The notes under the pieces were generated by a model that made no database searches, was not told where the DNA came from, and was given only the letters and a program-made list of their open reading frames with translations. Made by a program: the position numbers and the translations under genes. Of a DNA stretch of 35,317 nucleotides, positions 1-8,240 are shown piece after piece; within the stretch, counting starts at the first letter, position 1; each line of letters opens with the position of its first letter. Source of the stretch: Clostridia bacterium (GTDB lineage Bacteria > Bacillota > Clostridia > UBA1381 > UBA9506); contig JAFQJE010000006.1 of the NCBI GenBank assembly GCA_017415145.1, forward strand, positions 1-35,317, in the 5' to 3' direction.

Positions 1-71
1 GTCATTCTGGTTGCCGCCTGAGACTGATGGGCGTCACGCAGAATTGTATCTGTTATATATAATTTACTCAT
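1..71 (-). CDS. oadA: Oxaloacetate decarboxylase alpha subunit (carboxyltransferase), N-terminal fragment
   Basis: Only the first 23 codons are inside the window; the gene runs off the left edge. The translated start contains TDTILRDAHQS, the conserved opening of the carboxyltransferase domain of OadA and pyruvate carboxylase subunit B (DTxLRDAxQS, the beginning of the TIM barrel). The alpha subunit moves the carboxyl group from oxaloacetate, or a related acid, to biotin. It lies 27 bp after oadB on the same strand and completes a gamma-carrier-beta-alpha operon. Because the biotin carrier is a separate gene here, the alpha subunit may lack its own biotin domain; the missing sequence would settle that. 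The substrate cannot be fixed from this fragment. Confidence 0.88.
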   Translation of the reverse strand, partial: MSKLYITDTILRDAHQSQAATRM

Positions 72-98
72 AATCTAGTCCTTTCTATGAAACCTCTA

Positions 99-1319
99 TT
101 ATCCGAACATTGAAAGCAACACACCTGCAGCTATCGCTGAGCCGATAACGCCTGCAACATTGGGACCCATAGCGTGCATAAGCAGGAAGTTCTTGGGGTT
201 TTCCTTCTGTCCCACAGTCTGTGATACGCGGGCCGCCATAGGAACTGCAGATACGCCCGCAGAACCGATTAATGGGTTTATCTTGTTCTTTAAGAACATG
301 TTCATGAATTTTGCCAACAATACACCACCTGCTGTGCCCATACCAAAAGCAACAACGCCCATTGCGATAATTAAAAGTGTCAAGGGGCTTAAGAAGGTTT
401 CTGCTGTAGCAGTAGCACCAACGGAAACGCCTAAGAATATTGTAACGATATTCATAAGTTCGTTCTGAACTGTCTTTGAAAGTCTTTCACACACGCCTGA
501 CTCTGTAAGCAGATTACCAAACATAAGACAACCTACAAGCGGTGCCGCTGAAGGCACGAGCCATGCTACGAAAATTGTAACAACAATGGGGAATAAAATC
601 TTTTCTGTCTTTGAAACGGTTCGCAGAGCTTTCATTTCGATTTTTCTTTCTTCCTTTGTTGTTAAAGCCTTCATGATCGGAGGCTGAATAACAGGTACAA
701 GTGCCATATAAGAGTACGCCGCAACGGCAATTGGTCCTAAGAAATTAGGAGCAAGCTTTGATGTAACAAAAATTGCAGTAGGGCCGTCTGCACCACCAAT
801 AATACCTACTGATGCCGCAAGCTTTTCTAAAGGTGTGCCTGCTAAAAAATCCTGTAATCCCTCCATTCCCAAAATAAGGGGGAATAGCTCTCTTACACCT
901 AAAAATGTAATAAATATACCCAACTGCGCTGCCGCACCCAGTAATAAACTTTTGGGGTTTGCAATCAATGGACCAAAGTCTGTCATTGCGCCAACACCAA
1001 CAAATATTAAACAGGGGTAAATACCAAGCTTTACACCTAAATACAAAATGTCAACAAGCCCTGGGGTTCCTGAAGCAAACATTTCCCAGTGAACATGTCC
1101 GCCTGCAAAAAACTCCTCGTGGTAAATGCCTGCACCAACAAGGTTTGTGAGCAACATACCAAATGCGATAGGTAATAAAAGCAGTGGCTCAAATTTTTTA
1201 ACAATAGCCAAAAACAGGAGCACACATGCGATAGCAATCATAAGTACTGTCTTCCAGTTGTCGCCAAGAGATAGCATGTAGAAGCCTGTCTGCTGTAAAA
1301 AGTTTAAAATAGCTTCCAT
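99..1319 (-). CDS. oadB: Sodium-ion-translocating decarboxylase beta subunit
   Basis: This 406-residue polytopic membrane protein matches the beta subunit of the oxaloacetate/methylmalonyl-CoA/glutaconyl-CoA decarboxylase family. It decarboxylates carboxybiotin and couples this to Na+ export. Visible family features are the [17 protein letters not shown] segment (around residues 175-190), which contains the conserved Asp of the Na+ path, the later [14 protein letters not shown] stretch, and the C-terminal SAVPMAARV and [17 protein letters not shown] motifs. Many hydrophobic segments are present and the length is slightly below the usual 375-435 range midpoint. A GGAGG ribosome site precedes the ATG. 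It sits between the biotin carrier gene and oadA in one operon. Confidence 0.93.
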   Translation of the reverse strand: MEAILNFLQQTGFYMLSLGDNWKTVLMIAIACVLLFLAIVKKFEPLLLLPIAFGMLLTNLVGAGIYHEEFFAGGHVHWEMFASGTPGLVDILYLGVKLGIYPCLIFVGVGAMTDFGPLIANPKSLLLGAAAQLGIFITFLGVRELFPLILGMEGLQDFLAGTPLEKLAASVGIIGGADGPTAIFVTSKLAPNFLGPIAVAAYSYMALVPVIQPPIMKALTTKEERKIEMKALRTVSKTEKILFPIVVTIFVAWLVPSAAPLVGCLMFGNLLTESGVCERLSKTVQNELMNIVTIFLGVSVGATATAETFLSPLTLLIIAMGVVAFGMGTAGGVLLAKFMNMFLKNKINPLIGSAGVSAVPMAARVSQTVGQKENPKNFLLMHAMGPNVAGVIGSAIAAGVLLSMFG

Positions 1320-1339
1320 TTATCTGTGCCTCCAAAAAA

Positions 1340-1684
1340 TTAGTTTATTGAACAAAGAACGTCTCCTGACTGAACTGCAGAACCCTTCTGTACATTTACT
1401 GCTGCAACTGTACCGTCTACCGGTGCCATAATTTCATTTTCCATTTTCATTGCTTCTAATACCATTAAAACGTCACCAGCTTTAACAGTTTGACCTGCTG
1501 CTACTTTTACATCTAAGATTGTGCCGGGCATAGGGCTTGTAACTGTCTCGCCACCTACGGGTGCTGCAGATGTCGCTGCAGGTATTTCTGCGGGTGCAGG
1601 TGTTGCCTGTGCCGCTGTACCATCGATAAGCTCGATTTCTACCATGTACTGTGTTCCATTTACGTTTACTTTATATGTTTTCAT
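1340..1684 (-). CDS. Biotin carboxyl carrier protein of the decarboxylase
   Basis: This 114-residue protein has a short N-terminal domain, an Ala/Pro-rich flexible linker (about residues 24-45) and a C-terminal biotinyl domain with the motif EAMKMEN, in which Lys80 would carry biotin. It shuttles the carboxyl group between the alpha subunit and the membrane beta subunit. The layout matches the separate carrier of methylmalonyl-CoA and glutaconyl-CoA decarboxylases (MmdC/GcdC type) rather than the alpha-fused biotin domain of Klebsiella OadA. The gene lies 26 bp after oadG and 20 bp before oadB, with an AAAGGAAAG ribosome site. Confidence 0.92.
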   Translation of the reverse strand: MKTYKVNVNGTQYMVEIELIDGTAAQATPAPAEIPAATSAAPVGGETVTSPMPGTILDVKVAAGQTVKAGDVLMVLEAMKMENEIMAPVDGTVAAVNVQKGSAVQSGDVLCSIN

Positions 1685-1710
1685 TTTGTCTTTCCTTTCA
1701 ATACTTATTA

Positions 1711-1992
1711 TTATAATCTTTTTATTGACTTAATTCTGATGCCTGTAACATCTGTTCCTAAATCTTCTGCGATAGCTACTGCTACTGCTGCTGCAAATTC
1801 ACCTTTGTTTGCTATTGCTCCAGGTACTACCTGAGGCGTTGCTGCTTGAGGTACTGCAGGTGCAGGTCTTTCACTTTTTGCAAAAAACTTTACCACGGAG
1901 CTCATAATGTAGCAGATAAAAACCAGACATATAAGTCCTACAAAAACCGTCCCCAAACCAAGACCGACAGCCAAAGTGTTTGAAATTTCCAT
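1711..1992 (-). CDS. oadG: Decarboxylase gamma subunit (OadG family)
   Basis: This small 93-residue protein has one N-terminal membrane helix (about residues 7-33), an Ala/Pro-rich linker and a short charged tail. That is the usual form of the OadG/MmdD gamma subunit, which anchors and stabilises the decarboxylase complex and in some members binds Zn2+. Sequence conservation in this family is low, so the call rests on architecture and on its position as the first gene of the decarboxylase operon. A GGGAG site sits before the ATG. Confidence 0.82.
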   Translation of the reverse strand: MEISNTLAVGLGLGTVFVGLICLVFICYIMSSVVKFFAKSERPAPAVPQAATPQVVPGAIANKGEFAAAVAVAIAEDLGTDVTGIRIKSIKRL

Positions 1993-2099
1993 ATATTTCG
2001 ACTCCCTTCGACAATTTTTCCATTCATTTTTAAAAACGACGGTTTTTTTGCGGTATGACCTTTCAATACCCCAAAAAAGCCAAATTTTCTCTTAATATC

Positions 2100-2128
2100 A
2101 TTTTAGCAAATACCTGGAAAAATATCAA
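2100..2128 (-). promoter_or_regulatory. Predicted promoter of the decarboxylase operon
   Basis: On the minus strand, TTGATA (2128-2123) is separated by 17 bp from TAAAAT (2105-2100), a good housekeeping-sigma match. Transcription would start near 2093, giving a leader of about 100 nt before oadG. The 256-bp gap between oadG and the divergent regulator gene is very AT-rich and holds no gene that I can support. No comparably good promoter is evident on the plus strand. Confidence 0.6.
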
Positions 2129-2248
2129 TACTTTTTCACATTTTTTGAAAAGTTGGCAAAATTTTAAAAAAAATTGTGCATTTCTATTGTTTTTTTATAA
2201 AAAAAACATTATTATTATAGGTATAAACAAGATTTAAGGAGTACTCTT

Positions 2249-3103
2249 ATGGACGTGATTACTCGGATAGAAAAAAAATATTCCACAATGAGCAAAAGCC
2301 ACAAACTGCTGTCGGATTTTGTTCGTGAAAACTACGGTCGTGCAGCGTTAATGAATGTCGAACAGCTCTCTTCTGCTACAGGTGTTTCCGAGGCCACGGT
2401 GGTACGTTTTTCTGCAGAACTCGGCTACGAAAAATTCAACCAGTTCCAGAAGGCATTAAACGACTATGCCATGTCAAACCTCACATCTGTGCAACGTATG
2501 GACAGAGCAAGTCAGCAATATCAGGATGCAGACATTTTGACATCCGTTTTAGAAACTGACATCGGCAGAATCCGTAAAACCTTGGATAGCATAGACCGCA
2601 AGTATTTTAACGGTGCAGTAGATGCTCTTAATTCTGCTAAAAACATTTATATCATCGGTCTTCGCGGTTCTTCCTCTCTGGCACGTTTTTTGGAATATTA
2701 CTTAAATCATATTTTTACAAACGTTAAGCTTGTAAATGGCGCTTCTGTGGGTGATATATTCGAGCAAATGTTCAGAATAGACAAAGACGATGTATTGATT
2801 GCATTCTCTCTGCCAAGATATTCTTTGAGGACTATCCGTGCCGTGCGTTTCGCCAAGAAAAATAATGCAACAATTATAGGCATAACCGACGGAGAAAATT
2901 CTCCTATTTTAGATATGTGTGACTTTCCTCTCATTGCAAAAACCGCTATGGAGGCATTTGTAGATTCTTTAGTTGCACCTATGTCTTTGATAAACGCTTT
3001 GGTAGTTGCTGCAAGTATGAAACGCCCAAAAGAGGTCAACTCATATCTTAATAAACTTGAAAGCATCTGGCACGATAACGAGGTATATAATAATGGCGAA
3101 TAG
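2249..3103 (+). CDS. MurR/RpiR-family transcriptional regulator (HTH plus SIS domain)
   Basis: This 284-residue protein has an N-terminal helix-turn-helix of the RpiR type (about residues 1-75; note the [24 protein letters not shown] segment) and a C-terminal sugar-isomerase (SIS) domain (about 125-260; [13 protein letters not shown] and [12 protein letters not shown]). Family members sense phosphosugars or amino-sugar derivatives and regulate the matching catabolic genes. The neighbours do not reveal its ligand: it is divergent from the decarboxylase operon and overlaps queA by 11 bp. AAGGAG lies 7 nt before the ATG. The divergent operon is one possible target, but no operator can be identified. 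Confidence 0.9.
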   Translation: MDVITRIEKKYSTMSKSHKLLSDFVRENYGRAALMNVEQLSSATGVSEATVVRFSAELGYEKFNQFQKALNDYAMSNLTSVQRMDRASQQYQDADILTSVLETDIGRIRKTLDSIDRKYFNGAVDALNSAKNIYIIGLRGSSSLARFLEYYLNHIFTNVKLVNGASVGDIFEQMFRIDKDDVLIAFSLPRYSLRTIRAVRFAKKNNATIIGITDGENSPILDMCDFPLIAKTAMEAFVDSLVAPMSLINALVVAASMKRPKEVNSYLNKLESIWHDNEVYNNGE

Positions 3104-4130
3104 AGAAATGACAGTAGAAGATTTCAACTATTTTCTCCCTGAAGAATTAATAGCACAAACTCCTCTAGCCGAGCGTCCCTCATCACGACTTTTGGTACTG
3201 GACAAAGAAACAGGTGAGGTTTCACATCGGAGCTTTCGCAATGTACTGGACTACTTAGAGTCTGGCGACTGTCTTGTTTTAAATGATACAAAGGTACTTC
3301 CTGCAAGGTTGCTCGGCACAAACGCCACAGGGGCGGCTATTGAGTTTTTATTACTTTCACAACGGGAGGGTGACATATGGGAAATCATTGTCCGCCCCGG
3401 CAGAAAATGTACGCCCGGCAAGGTAATTTCCTTTGGTGACGGGTTGCTGCGTGGCGAAATTTTAGAAGTTTTAGATAGCGGCAACAGAGTGGTGAAATTT
3501 TCTTACAAGGGAATTTTTAATGAGGTATTAGACCAACTGGGAGAGATGCCCCTGCCGCCTTACATTCATGAGAAACTCTCTGACCGCGACCGTTATCAGA
3601 CAGTTTACGCCCGTCACGAGGGGTCTGCTGCCGCACCTACGGCAGGTCTTCACTTTAACGAAGAATTTTTAGAAGAAATAAAAGCAAAGGGTGTACGTCT
3701 TGCATTTGTTACACTACATGTGGGACTGGGAACCTTCCGCCCCGTAAAGGTAGAAAAAATTCGTGATCACGAAATGCATCACGAAAGCTACGTCGTAACC
3801 CCTGAAACCGCAGAAATTATAAACGAAACCAAAAGAAACGGCAAAAAAGTCGTTTGCGTGGGCACAACCTCAACCCGTGTTTTAGAGTCCATTGCAGACG
3901 ATAATGGATATATCAAGCCCTGTGCAGGTGAAACAGGAATATTTATTTATCCGGGTTATAAATTCCGTTGTCTTGATGCACTAATTACAAACTTCCATTT
4001 GCCAAAATCTACACTTATAATGCTTGTGTCGGCCTTAGCCGGCAGAGAAAATGTGCTTAACGCGTATAACGAAGCAGTTCAAGAAAAATATCGTTTCTTC
4101 AGTTTTGGCGACGCGATGTTCATAAAATAA
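3093..4130 (+). CDS. queA: tRNA preQ1 ribosyltransferase-isomerase QueA
   Basis: The product (345 residues) transfers and isomerises the ribose of S-adenosylmethionine onto preQ1 in tRNA to form epoxyqueuosine, the penultimate queuosine step. Family signatures are visible: [15 protein letters not shown] at the N-terminus, [26 protein letters not shown]-like and TSTRVLES segments, and a C-terminal [16 protein letters not shown]. The start at 3093 is chosen because GAGG lies 9 nt upstream; ATG 3108 is an alternative with a weaker site. The gene overlaps the end of the RpiR-type gene by 11 bp, so the two are probably translationally coupled. No tgt or queuosine-transport gene is nearby. Confidence 0.95.
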   Translation: MANREMTVEDFNYFLPEELIAQTPLAERPSSRLLVLDKETGEVSHRSFRNVLDYLESGDCLVLNDTKVLPARLLGTNATGAAIEFLLLSQREGDIWEIIVRPGRKCTPGKVISFGDGLLRGEILEVLDSGNRVVKFSYKGIFNEVLDQLGEMPLPPYIHEKLSDRDRYQTVYARHEGSAAAPTAGLHFNEEFLEEIKAKGVRLAFVTLHVGLGTFRPVKVEKIRDHEMHHESYVVTPETAEIINETKRNGKKVVCVGTTSTRVLESIADDNGYIKPCAGETGIFIYPGYKFRCLDALITNFHLPKSTLIMLVSALAGRENVLNAYNEAVQEKYRFFSFGDAMFIK

Positions 4131-4145
4131 CTCTTGTTATTTTAT
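4122..4145 (+). terminator. Hairpin overlapping the queA stop codon
   Basis: ATAAAATAAC (4122-4131) and GTTATTTTAT (4136-4145) form a perfect 10-bp AT-rich stem with a TCTT loop that includes the queA stop codon. It could help termination or protect the 3' end of the mRNA. The stem is weak and no long U tract follows directly, so the terminator call is tentative. Confidence 0.35.
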
Positions 4146-4177
4146 AAACAGTTAAAAGATAAAAGTATAAAGATAAG

Positions 4178-4223
4178 AGAAAAGGAAAATAACTCGTCAT
4201 ATGACGAGTTATTTTCCTTTTCT
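4178..4223. repeat. 46-bp perfect palindrome between convergent genes queA and dut
   Basis: Two 23-bp arms meet at 4200/4201 with no spacer. The right arm begins ATGACGAGTTATTTTCC and the left arm is its exact complement. In RNA from either strand it would form a long stem; as DNA it could extrude a cruciform. The plus-strand right arm is followed by a pyrimidine-rich run, so it could act as a strong terminator. Its length and perfect symmetry exceed those of the other terminators in the window. Confidence 0.85.
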
Positions 4224-4251
4224 TTTCACTATTCTCTTTGCTTTCTTCTCT

Positions 4252-4279
4252 AAAAAACACTCCGCAAGGAGTGTTTTTT
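4252..4279. terminator. Bidirectional terminator between queA and dut
   Basis: AAAAAACACTCC (4252-4263), loop GCAA and GGAGTGTTTTTT (4268-4279) form a perfect 12-bp stem with T runs at both outer ends. It can end plus-strand transcription from queA and minus-strand transcription from dut, whose stop codon starts one base away. Confidence 0.9.
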
Positions 4280-4738
4280 CTATTTTCTGCCGGTTGAACC
4301 AAATCCACCGGCTCCTCTGTCAGTATCCTCTAGTGTATCTACCTCAACAAAGTCTGCTGCAATATACGGTGCAATCACTAATTGCGCTACTCTCTCATCA
4401 GGCTCAATCACCTGTGGGTCATTCGAGTAGTTATGGAGAGCCACCATTATCTCACCACGATAGTCGCTGTCAATAACTCCTACACAGTTTGCAGGAGCAA
4501 GTCCGCGTTTACACGCAAGACCGCTTCTTGCATAAATAAGTCCCACTAACCTTTGGGGAATTTCTGTGGCAATTCCTGTATGAACAAAGTAAGTTTCACC
4601 TGGAGCAATGGTTATATTTTCATCTAAAAGTGCACGTAGGTCTGCACCGGCTGCAAAGGGAGTTCCATATACCGGCGCAGATGCACTTTTATCTAATTTT
4701 GTAAATTTAACTGTTGTTTTTTGCATATTAATTTCCAT
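4280..4738 (-). CDS. dut: dUTP diphosphatase
   Basis: The product hydrolyses dUTP to dUMP and pyrophosphate, keeping uracil out of DNA and feeding dTMP synthesis. All five motifs of the trimeric dUTPase family are visible: GADLRA, ARSGLA, GVIDSDYRGEI, RVAQLVIAP and the C-terminal GAGGFGSTGR lid. The length of 152 residues is typical. Two starts are possible (ATG 4738 or, four codons later, ATG 4726); GGAAGG lies about 11 nt before the first. The gene follows nrdG by only 4 bp, so dUTP removal is co-expressed with anaerobic dNTP synthesis. Confidence 0.96.
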   Translation of the reverse strand: MEINMQKTTVKFTKLDKSASAPVYGTPFAAGADLRALLDENITIAPGETYFVHTGIATEIPQRLVGLIYARSGLACKRGLAPANCVGVIDSDYRGEIMVALHNYSNDPQVIEPDERVAQLVIAPYIAADFVEVDTLEDTDRGAGGFGSTGRK

Positions 4739-4742
4739 AGCC

Positions 4743-5267
4743 TTATAAGTCCTTCCACCAGATAATTTCGTCTCCTGCTAAAGTTTCCTTTAAATCAATG
4801 ACTCTTTGGTTACTGCTTCCACGGAAACGCAAGCGTAAATCTTTTAAGTCTGCTTTAAATTCACCATCTACTAAAATGTCGATGTAAGAGAGCATTTCAT
4901 CTGTTACTTCACATCTTGCACGGCTTTCAGACAACAACTCATCATCTAAAAGATACCCTGTATAGCACCATACGGTCTTTTTGGGGTAGGATTCTTTAAT
5001 TCTTTTTAATAACCCCACCAAAACTCGTTGGTTAGACGGTTCAAAGGGCTCTCCGCCTAAGAGCGAAAAGCCTTTGATATAGTCAGGTTTTAATAATTCA
5101 ATTATTTTATCTTCCTGCTCGACGGTAAATTCTTCGCCGAATTTAAAGTCCCAGGTTTCAGAGTTGAAACAGTCTTTGCAATGGTGTGTGCATCCGCTTA
5201 CAAAAAGTGATACTCGCACCCCCGGACCGTTTGCAACGTCACAGTTTTTTATAGCTGAATAATTCAT
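4743..5267 (-). CDS. nrdG: Anaerobic ribonucleotide reductase activating protein
   Basis: This 174-residue radical-SAM enzyme installs the glycyl radical on NrdD. Its [4Fe-4S] cluster motif CxxxCxxC is seen as CTHHCKDC (Cys26, Cys30, Cys33), preceded by GPGVRVSLFVSGC, typical of NrdG. A GGEPF motif in the middle (SLLGGEPFEP) fits the SAM-binding glycine motif. The gene lies 14 bp after nrdD, with GAGGA before the ATG, in an nrdD-nrdG-dut operon. Its activity needs anaerobic conditions. Confidence 0.96.
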   Translation of the reverse strand: MNYSAIKNCDVANGPGVRVSLFVSGCTHHCKDCFNSETWDFKFGEEFTVEQEDKIIELLKPDYIKGFSLLGGEPFEPSNQRVLVGLLKRIKESYPKKTVWCYTGYLLDDELLSESRARCEVTDEMLSYIDILVDGEFKADLKDLRLRFRGSSNQRVIDLKETLAGDEIIWWKDL

Positions 5268-5281
5268 TTTTTCCTCTTATA

Positions 5282-7408
5282 TTATAAGTGCAATACTCTT
5301 GCCTTAATCTCTTTTGTTTTACCTACGTTCCAGAAGTTTTCACCAAGGTAGCCGCAGGTTCTTCTTGTCACATTCATTTTGGCGTGGTCTTTATTTCCAC
5401 ATGCAGGACATTCCCACTCGTTATTGTCATTTATGACAATTTCACCGTCATAACCGCAAACATGGCAGTAGTCTGATTTTGTATTGAATTCAGCATACTG
5501 AATGTTTTCGTAGATGAACTTAACAACATCTTCAATACCCTCTAAGTTGTGACGCATATTGGGAATTTCAACATATGAGATAGCACCGCCTGAAGAAATC
5601 TTCTGGAACTGACTCTCAAATTCGAACTTATGGAATGCATCAATATCCTCACGAACGTCAACATGGTATGAATTTGTATAATAACCCTTATCTGTGATAT
5701 CCTCAATACTTCCGAATTTCGCCTTATCAATACGTGCAAATCTGTAGCAGAGAGATTCTGCAGGTGTGCCGTAAAGAGCAAAACCGATGTTTGTTTCTTC
5801 TTTCCATCTGTCGGTTGTTGCACGCAAGTGATTCATAACCTTGAGAGCAAACTCTGCACCCTCAGGTGTTGTGTGAGATACACCCTTCATTGCCTTGGTT
5901 ACTTCGTATAAACCGATGTAGCCCAATGAAATAGAAGAATAACCGTCAAATAATAGTTTATCTATTGTTTCACCTTTATCTAACCTTGCAATAGCACCAT
6001 ACTGCCAATGAACAGGGCTTACGTCTGATTTTGTTCCAAGAAGTGCACGATGACGGCACATCAAAGCTTCAAAGCAAAGTTCAAGACGCAAATCTAACTC
6101 TTTCCAAAAAACATCCTCATTGCCACGGGCAACAATACCAATCTGAGGAAGGTTGATTGATACAACACCCTGATTGAATCTGCCTTCAAACTTGTAGTTT
6201 CCGTTTTCGTCCTTCCATGGAGATAAAAAGCTACGACAACCCATGGGAGAGAATACATTACCCTCGTAGTTTTCACGCATTTTCTTTGCAGAAATATAGT
6301 CGGGGTACATTCTTTTTGCTGAGCATTTAACGGCCAATTCTGTAATGTAATCGTACTCGCCACCAGCAAGGCAGTTGTGCTCATCTAAAACATATACAAG
6401 CTTGGGGAAAGCAGGTGTTATATATACTCCTGCTTCATTTTTGATGCCTTCCAGGCGCTGACGGAGAATTTCTTCTACTATCATTGCGTTTTCCACAACA
6501 TATTCGTCGTCCTTATCTATATGTAAAAATAAGGTTACAAAGGGGGATTGACCGTTTGTGGTCATCAATGTATTTATCTGATACTGAATGGTCTGAACAC
6601 CGGCACGCAACTCGTCCTTCATTCTTTCACGAGCCAACTTTTCTACCATTTCTGCAGGGATTGAGCCTTCTGATTTTGTTTCTATGCTCTTTTTGAACTT
6701 TTCGTAGCTCTTTCTTAAATATTTACCAAGGTGCTTAATATCCACAGACTGACCGCCATACTGGCTTGATGCCACTGATGCTATAATCTGTGTTACAATA
6801 GTACATGCAACCTGGAAGCTCTTGGGAGGCTCAATAAGTTTTCCGTTCATAACTGTACCTTTATCAAGCATATCTCCGATATTGATTAAGCAACAGTTGA
6901 AGATGGGCTGAATAAAGTAATCCGCATCATGGAAATGCAATACGCCGTCCTCGTGAGCCTGTGAGATTTTTTCAGGAAGCAGAATTCTCTTTGTTAAGTC
7001 CTTTGATACTTCGCCCGCAATTAAATCGCGCTGTGTTGCCGCTGCAACTGCGTTCTTGTTGGAGTTTTCCTCCATAACGTCCTTGTTTGCGTTTTTAATA
7101 AGGCTCAAGATTGACTCGTCTGTTGTATTTGCCTTACGTACCAAAGCTCTGTTGTAACGATAAACAATATATGTCTTTGCCAGAACAAATTTATCAAGCT
7201 CCATTAACTTCTGCTCAATAATATCCTGAATGTCCTCAACTAATATTCTGGGTGCCTTTCTTGATTCGATAAAATCGAGGATTTTTTCAACCTCACATTT
7301 TTCCACACGTTCGGTTGGGGGCACTTCATTGTTAGCTTTTTCGATGGCAACCTCTATCTTGTGTCTATCGTATTCTACTGTGGTTCCGTCTCTTTTTATA
7401 ACTAACAT
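5282..7408 (-). CDS. nrdD: Anaerobic ribonucleoside-triphosphate reductase (class III)
   Basis: This 708-residue glycyl-radical enzyme reduces NTPs to dNTPs. An N-terminal ATP-cone domain (about residues 1-95, beginning MLVIKRDGTTVEYD) gives allosteric control. The large catalytic barrel follows. Near the C-terminus four Cys (648, 651, 667, 670; CHVC and CPAC) form the structural zinc site, and the glycyl-radical loop RRTCGYLG places the radical at about Gly686. The gene is first in the operon with nrdG and dut. Its upstream region contains an inverted repeat shared with a divergent Crp/Fnr-type gene, centred where a class II activator would bind. The ribosome site before the ATG is weak. Confidence 0.97.
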   Translation of the reverse strand: MLVIKRDGTTVEYDRHKIEVAIEKANNEVPPTERVEKCEVEKILDFIESRKAPRILVEDIQDIIEQKLMELDKFVLAKTYIVYRYNRALVRKANTTDESILSLIKNANKDVMEENSNKNAVAAATQRDLIAGEVSKDLTKRILLPEKISQAHEDGVLHFHDADYFIQPIFNCCLINIGDMLDKGTVMNGKLIEPPKSFQVACTIVTQIIASVASSQYGGQSVDIKHLGKYLRKSYEKFKKSIETKSEGSIPAEMVEKLARERMKDELRAGVQTIQYQINTLMTTNGQSPFVTLFLHIDKDDEYVVENAMIVEEILRQRLEGIKNEAGVYITPAFPKLVYVLDEHNCLAGGEYDYITELAVKCSAKRMYPDYISAKKMRENYEGNVFSPMGCRSFLSPWKDENGNYKFEGRFNQGVVSINLPQIGIVARGNEDVFWKELDLRLELCFEALMCRHRALLGTKSDVSPVHWQYGAIARLDKGETIDKLLFDGYSSISLGYIGLYEVTKAMKGVSHTTPEGAEFALKVMNHLRATTDRWKEETNIGFALYGTPAESLCYRFARIDKAKFGSIEDITDKGYYTNSYHVDVREDIDAFHKFEFESQFQKISSGGAISYVEIPNMRHNLEGIEDVVKFIYENIQYAEFNTKSDYCHVCGYDGEIVINDNNEWECPACGNKDHAKMNVTRRTCGYLGENFWNVGKTKEIKARVLHL

Positions 7409-7448
7409 TTTTACTCACACTCTCTTTCTTTTTCTTTCAGCGATTTAT

Positions 7449-7454
7449 ATTATA
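7449..7454 (-). promoter_or_regulatory. Predicted -10 element of the nrdD promoter
   Basis: TATAAT on the minus strand (7454-7449) predicts a start near 7442. No good -35 hexamer lies 16-18 bp upstream; that stretch is a T run. Instead, a Crp/Fnr-like inverted repeat (7476-7491) is centred at about -41.5. A promoter with a good -10, a poor -35 and a regulator site at -41.5 is the classical design of an activator-dependent promoter. The start position is inferred only from the hexamer. Confidence 0.5.
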
Positions 7455-7475
7455 CCGCACTTGTTTCAAAAAAAA

Positions 7476-7491
7476 TGTTGCATTTGCAACA
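7476..7491. promoter_or_regulatory. Inverted-repeat operator TGTTGCA-N2-TGCAACA shared by divergent promoters
   Basis: Perfect 7-bp arms, TGTTGCA and TGCAACA, flank TT. On the plus strand the site covers the -35 hexamer of the regulator gene; on the minus strand it is centred at -41.5 of nrdD. The size resembles dyad sites of the Crp/Fnr family (for example TTGAT-N4-ATCAA for Fnr), but the sequence is different. The natural candidate ligand is the adjacent Crp/Fnr-type protein; this is inference from position. Confidence 0.5.
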
Positions 7492-7506
7492 AAAAAGTAG
7501 TATAAT
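7478..7506 (+). promoter_or_regulatory. Promoter of the Crp/Fnr-type regulator gene
   Basis: TTGCAT (7478-7483), a 17-bp spacer and TATAAT (7501-7506) give a good housekeeping promoter, with a start near 7513 and a leader of about 49 nt. The dyad 7476-7491 covers the -35 box, so a protein bound there should repress this promoter. Confidence 0.75.
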
Positions 7507-7561
7507 ACTAAATATAGGGAAACTTGAAATATTTAAACACAAGATAAAGGGGTATACGAAA

Positions 7562-8203
7562 ATGTACAAATCGGCTTTATTTAGCGGTTTTGAAGTATCA
7601 AATGTTAATAAATTGGTCAGATGTTTGGGGGTAAAATTTAAAAATTGTAACACAAATGAAATAATAATGTCATATAAGGAGTCACCCGAATATCTATATG
7701 TTGTGTTGTCAGGAACAGCAGAACTTGCAACATACGACTACGACGGAAATAAAACTGTCCTGGAGAGGTTTATGCAGGATTCCATATTCGGTGATATGTT
7801 TTTTAAGCCTTTAGGAGCAGACGAATTCAGCGTTTTTGCCACATCGTCCTGCGAGGTCATGTATTTCCGCTATTATGATGCCATAAACATATGTGAAAAT
7901 GTGTGCAAAGAACACAAAAGGTTTCTTGATAATCTCTTTATGATTATGTCAAAAAAACTATTGGCACAATCACGACATATAGAAATACTAACAAAGCGAA
8001 CCATAAGAGAAAAGCTCATTAACTACCTTGAGCATATAGAGGCAGAATCAGGCTCGTTTTCCTTCCTTCTTCCCATGTCGCTTTCATCTTTAGCAGATTA
8101 CCTGAGTATTGACAGAAGTGCAATGCAACGTGAAATAAAGCATTTAAATGACGAAGGAATTATTATATCAAAGGGGAAGAAAATTACATTGATAAAAAAA
8201 TGA
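7562..8203 (+). CDS. Crp/Fnr-family transcriptional regulator
   Basis: The 213-residue protein has an N-terminal cyclic-nucleotide-binding-like beta-barrel (YLYVVLSGTAEL...SIFGDMF, about residues 40-80), a long dimer helix and a C-terminal winged helix-turn-helix (LSSLADYLSIDRSAMQREIKHL). The barrel lacks the RxS cAMP-contact motif. Several Cys are present (for example ICENVC), but not the standard Fnr cluster pattern, so the signal is unknown. The start at 7562 is chosen because AAAGGGG lies 9 nt upstream and because an earlier in-frame start would lie inside the promoter. It is divergent from nrdD, so control of dNTP synthesis by redox or metabolic state is a reasonable hypothesis. Confidence 0.9.
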   Translation: MYKSALFSGFEVSNVNKLVRCLGVKFKNCNTNEIIMSYKESPEYLYVVLSGTAELATYDYDGNKTVLERFMQDSIFGDMFFKPLGADEFSVFATSSCEVMYFRYYDAINICENVCKEHKRFLDNLFMIMSKKLLAQSRHIEILTKRTIREKLINYLEHIEAESGSFSFLLPMSLSSLADYLSIDRSAMQREIKHLNDEGIIISKGKKITLIKK

Positions 8204-8228
8204 AAGGCACTCCTTATGGAGTGCCTTT
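8203..8228. terminator. Bidirectional terminator between the regulator and the ABC ATPase gene
   Basis: AAAGGCACTCC (8203-8213), loop TTAT and GGAGTGCCTTT (8218-8228) form an 11-bp perfect stem between convergent genes, directly at the regulator stop codon. T runs are short on both sides. Confidence 0.85.
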
Positions 8229-8240
8229 ATTAATCTTAAA

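Noticed and set aside
160-468. Plus-strand frames opposite oadB
   Set aside because: They are antisense shadows of a well-supported membrane protein gene and lack ribosome sites.
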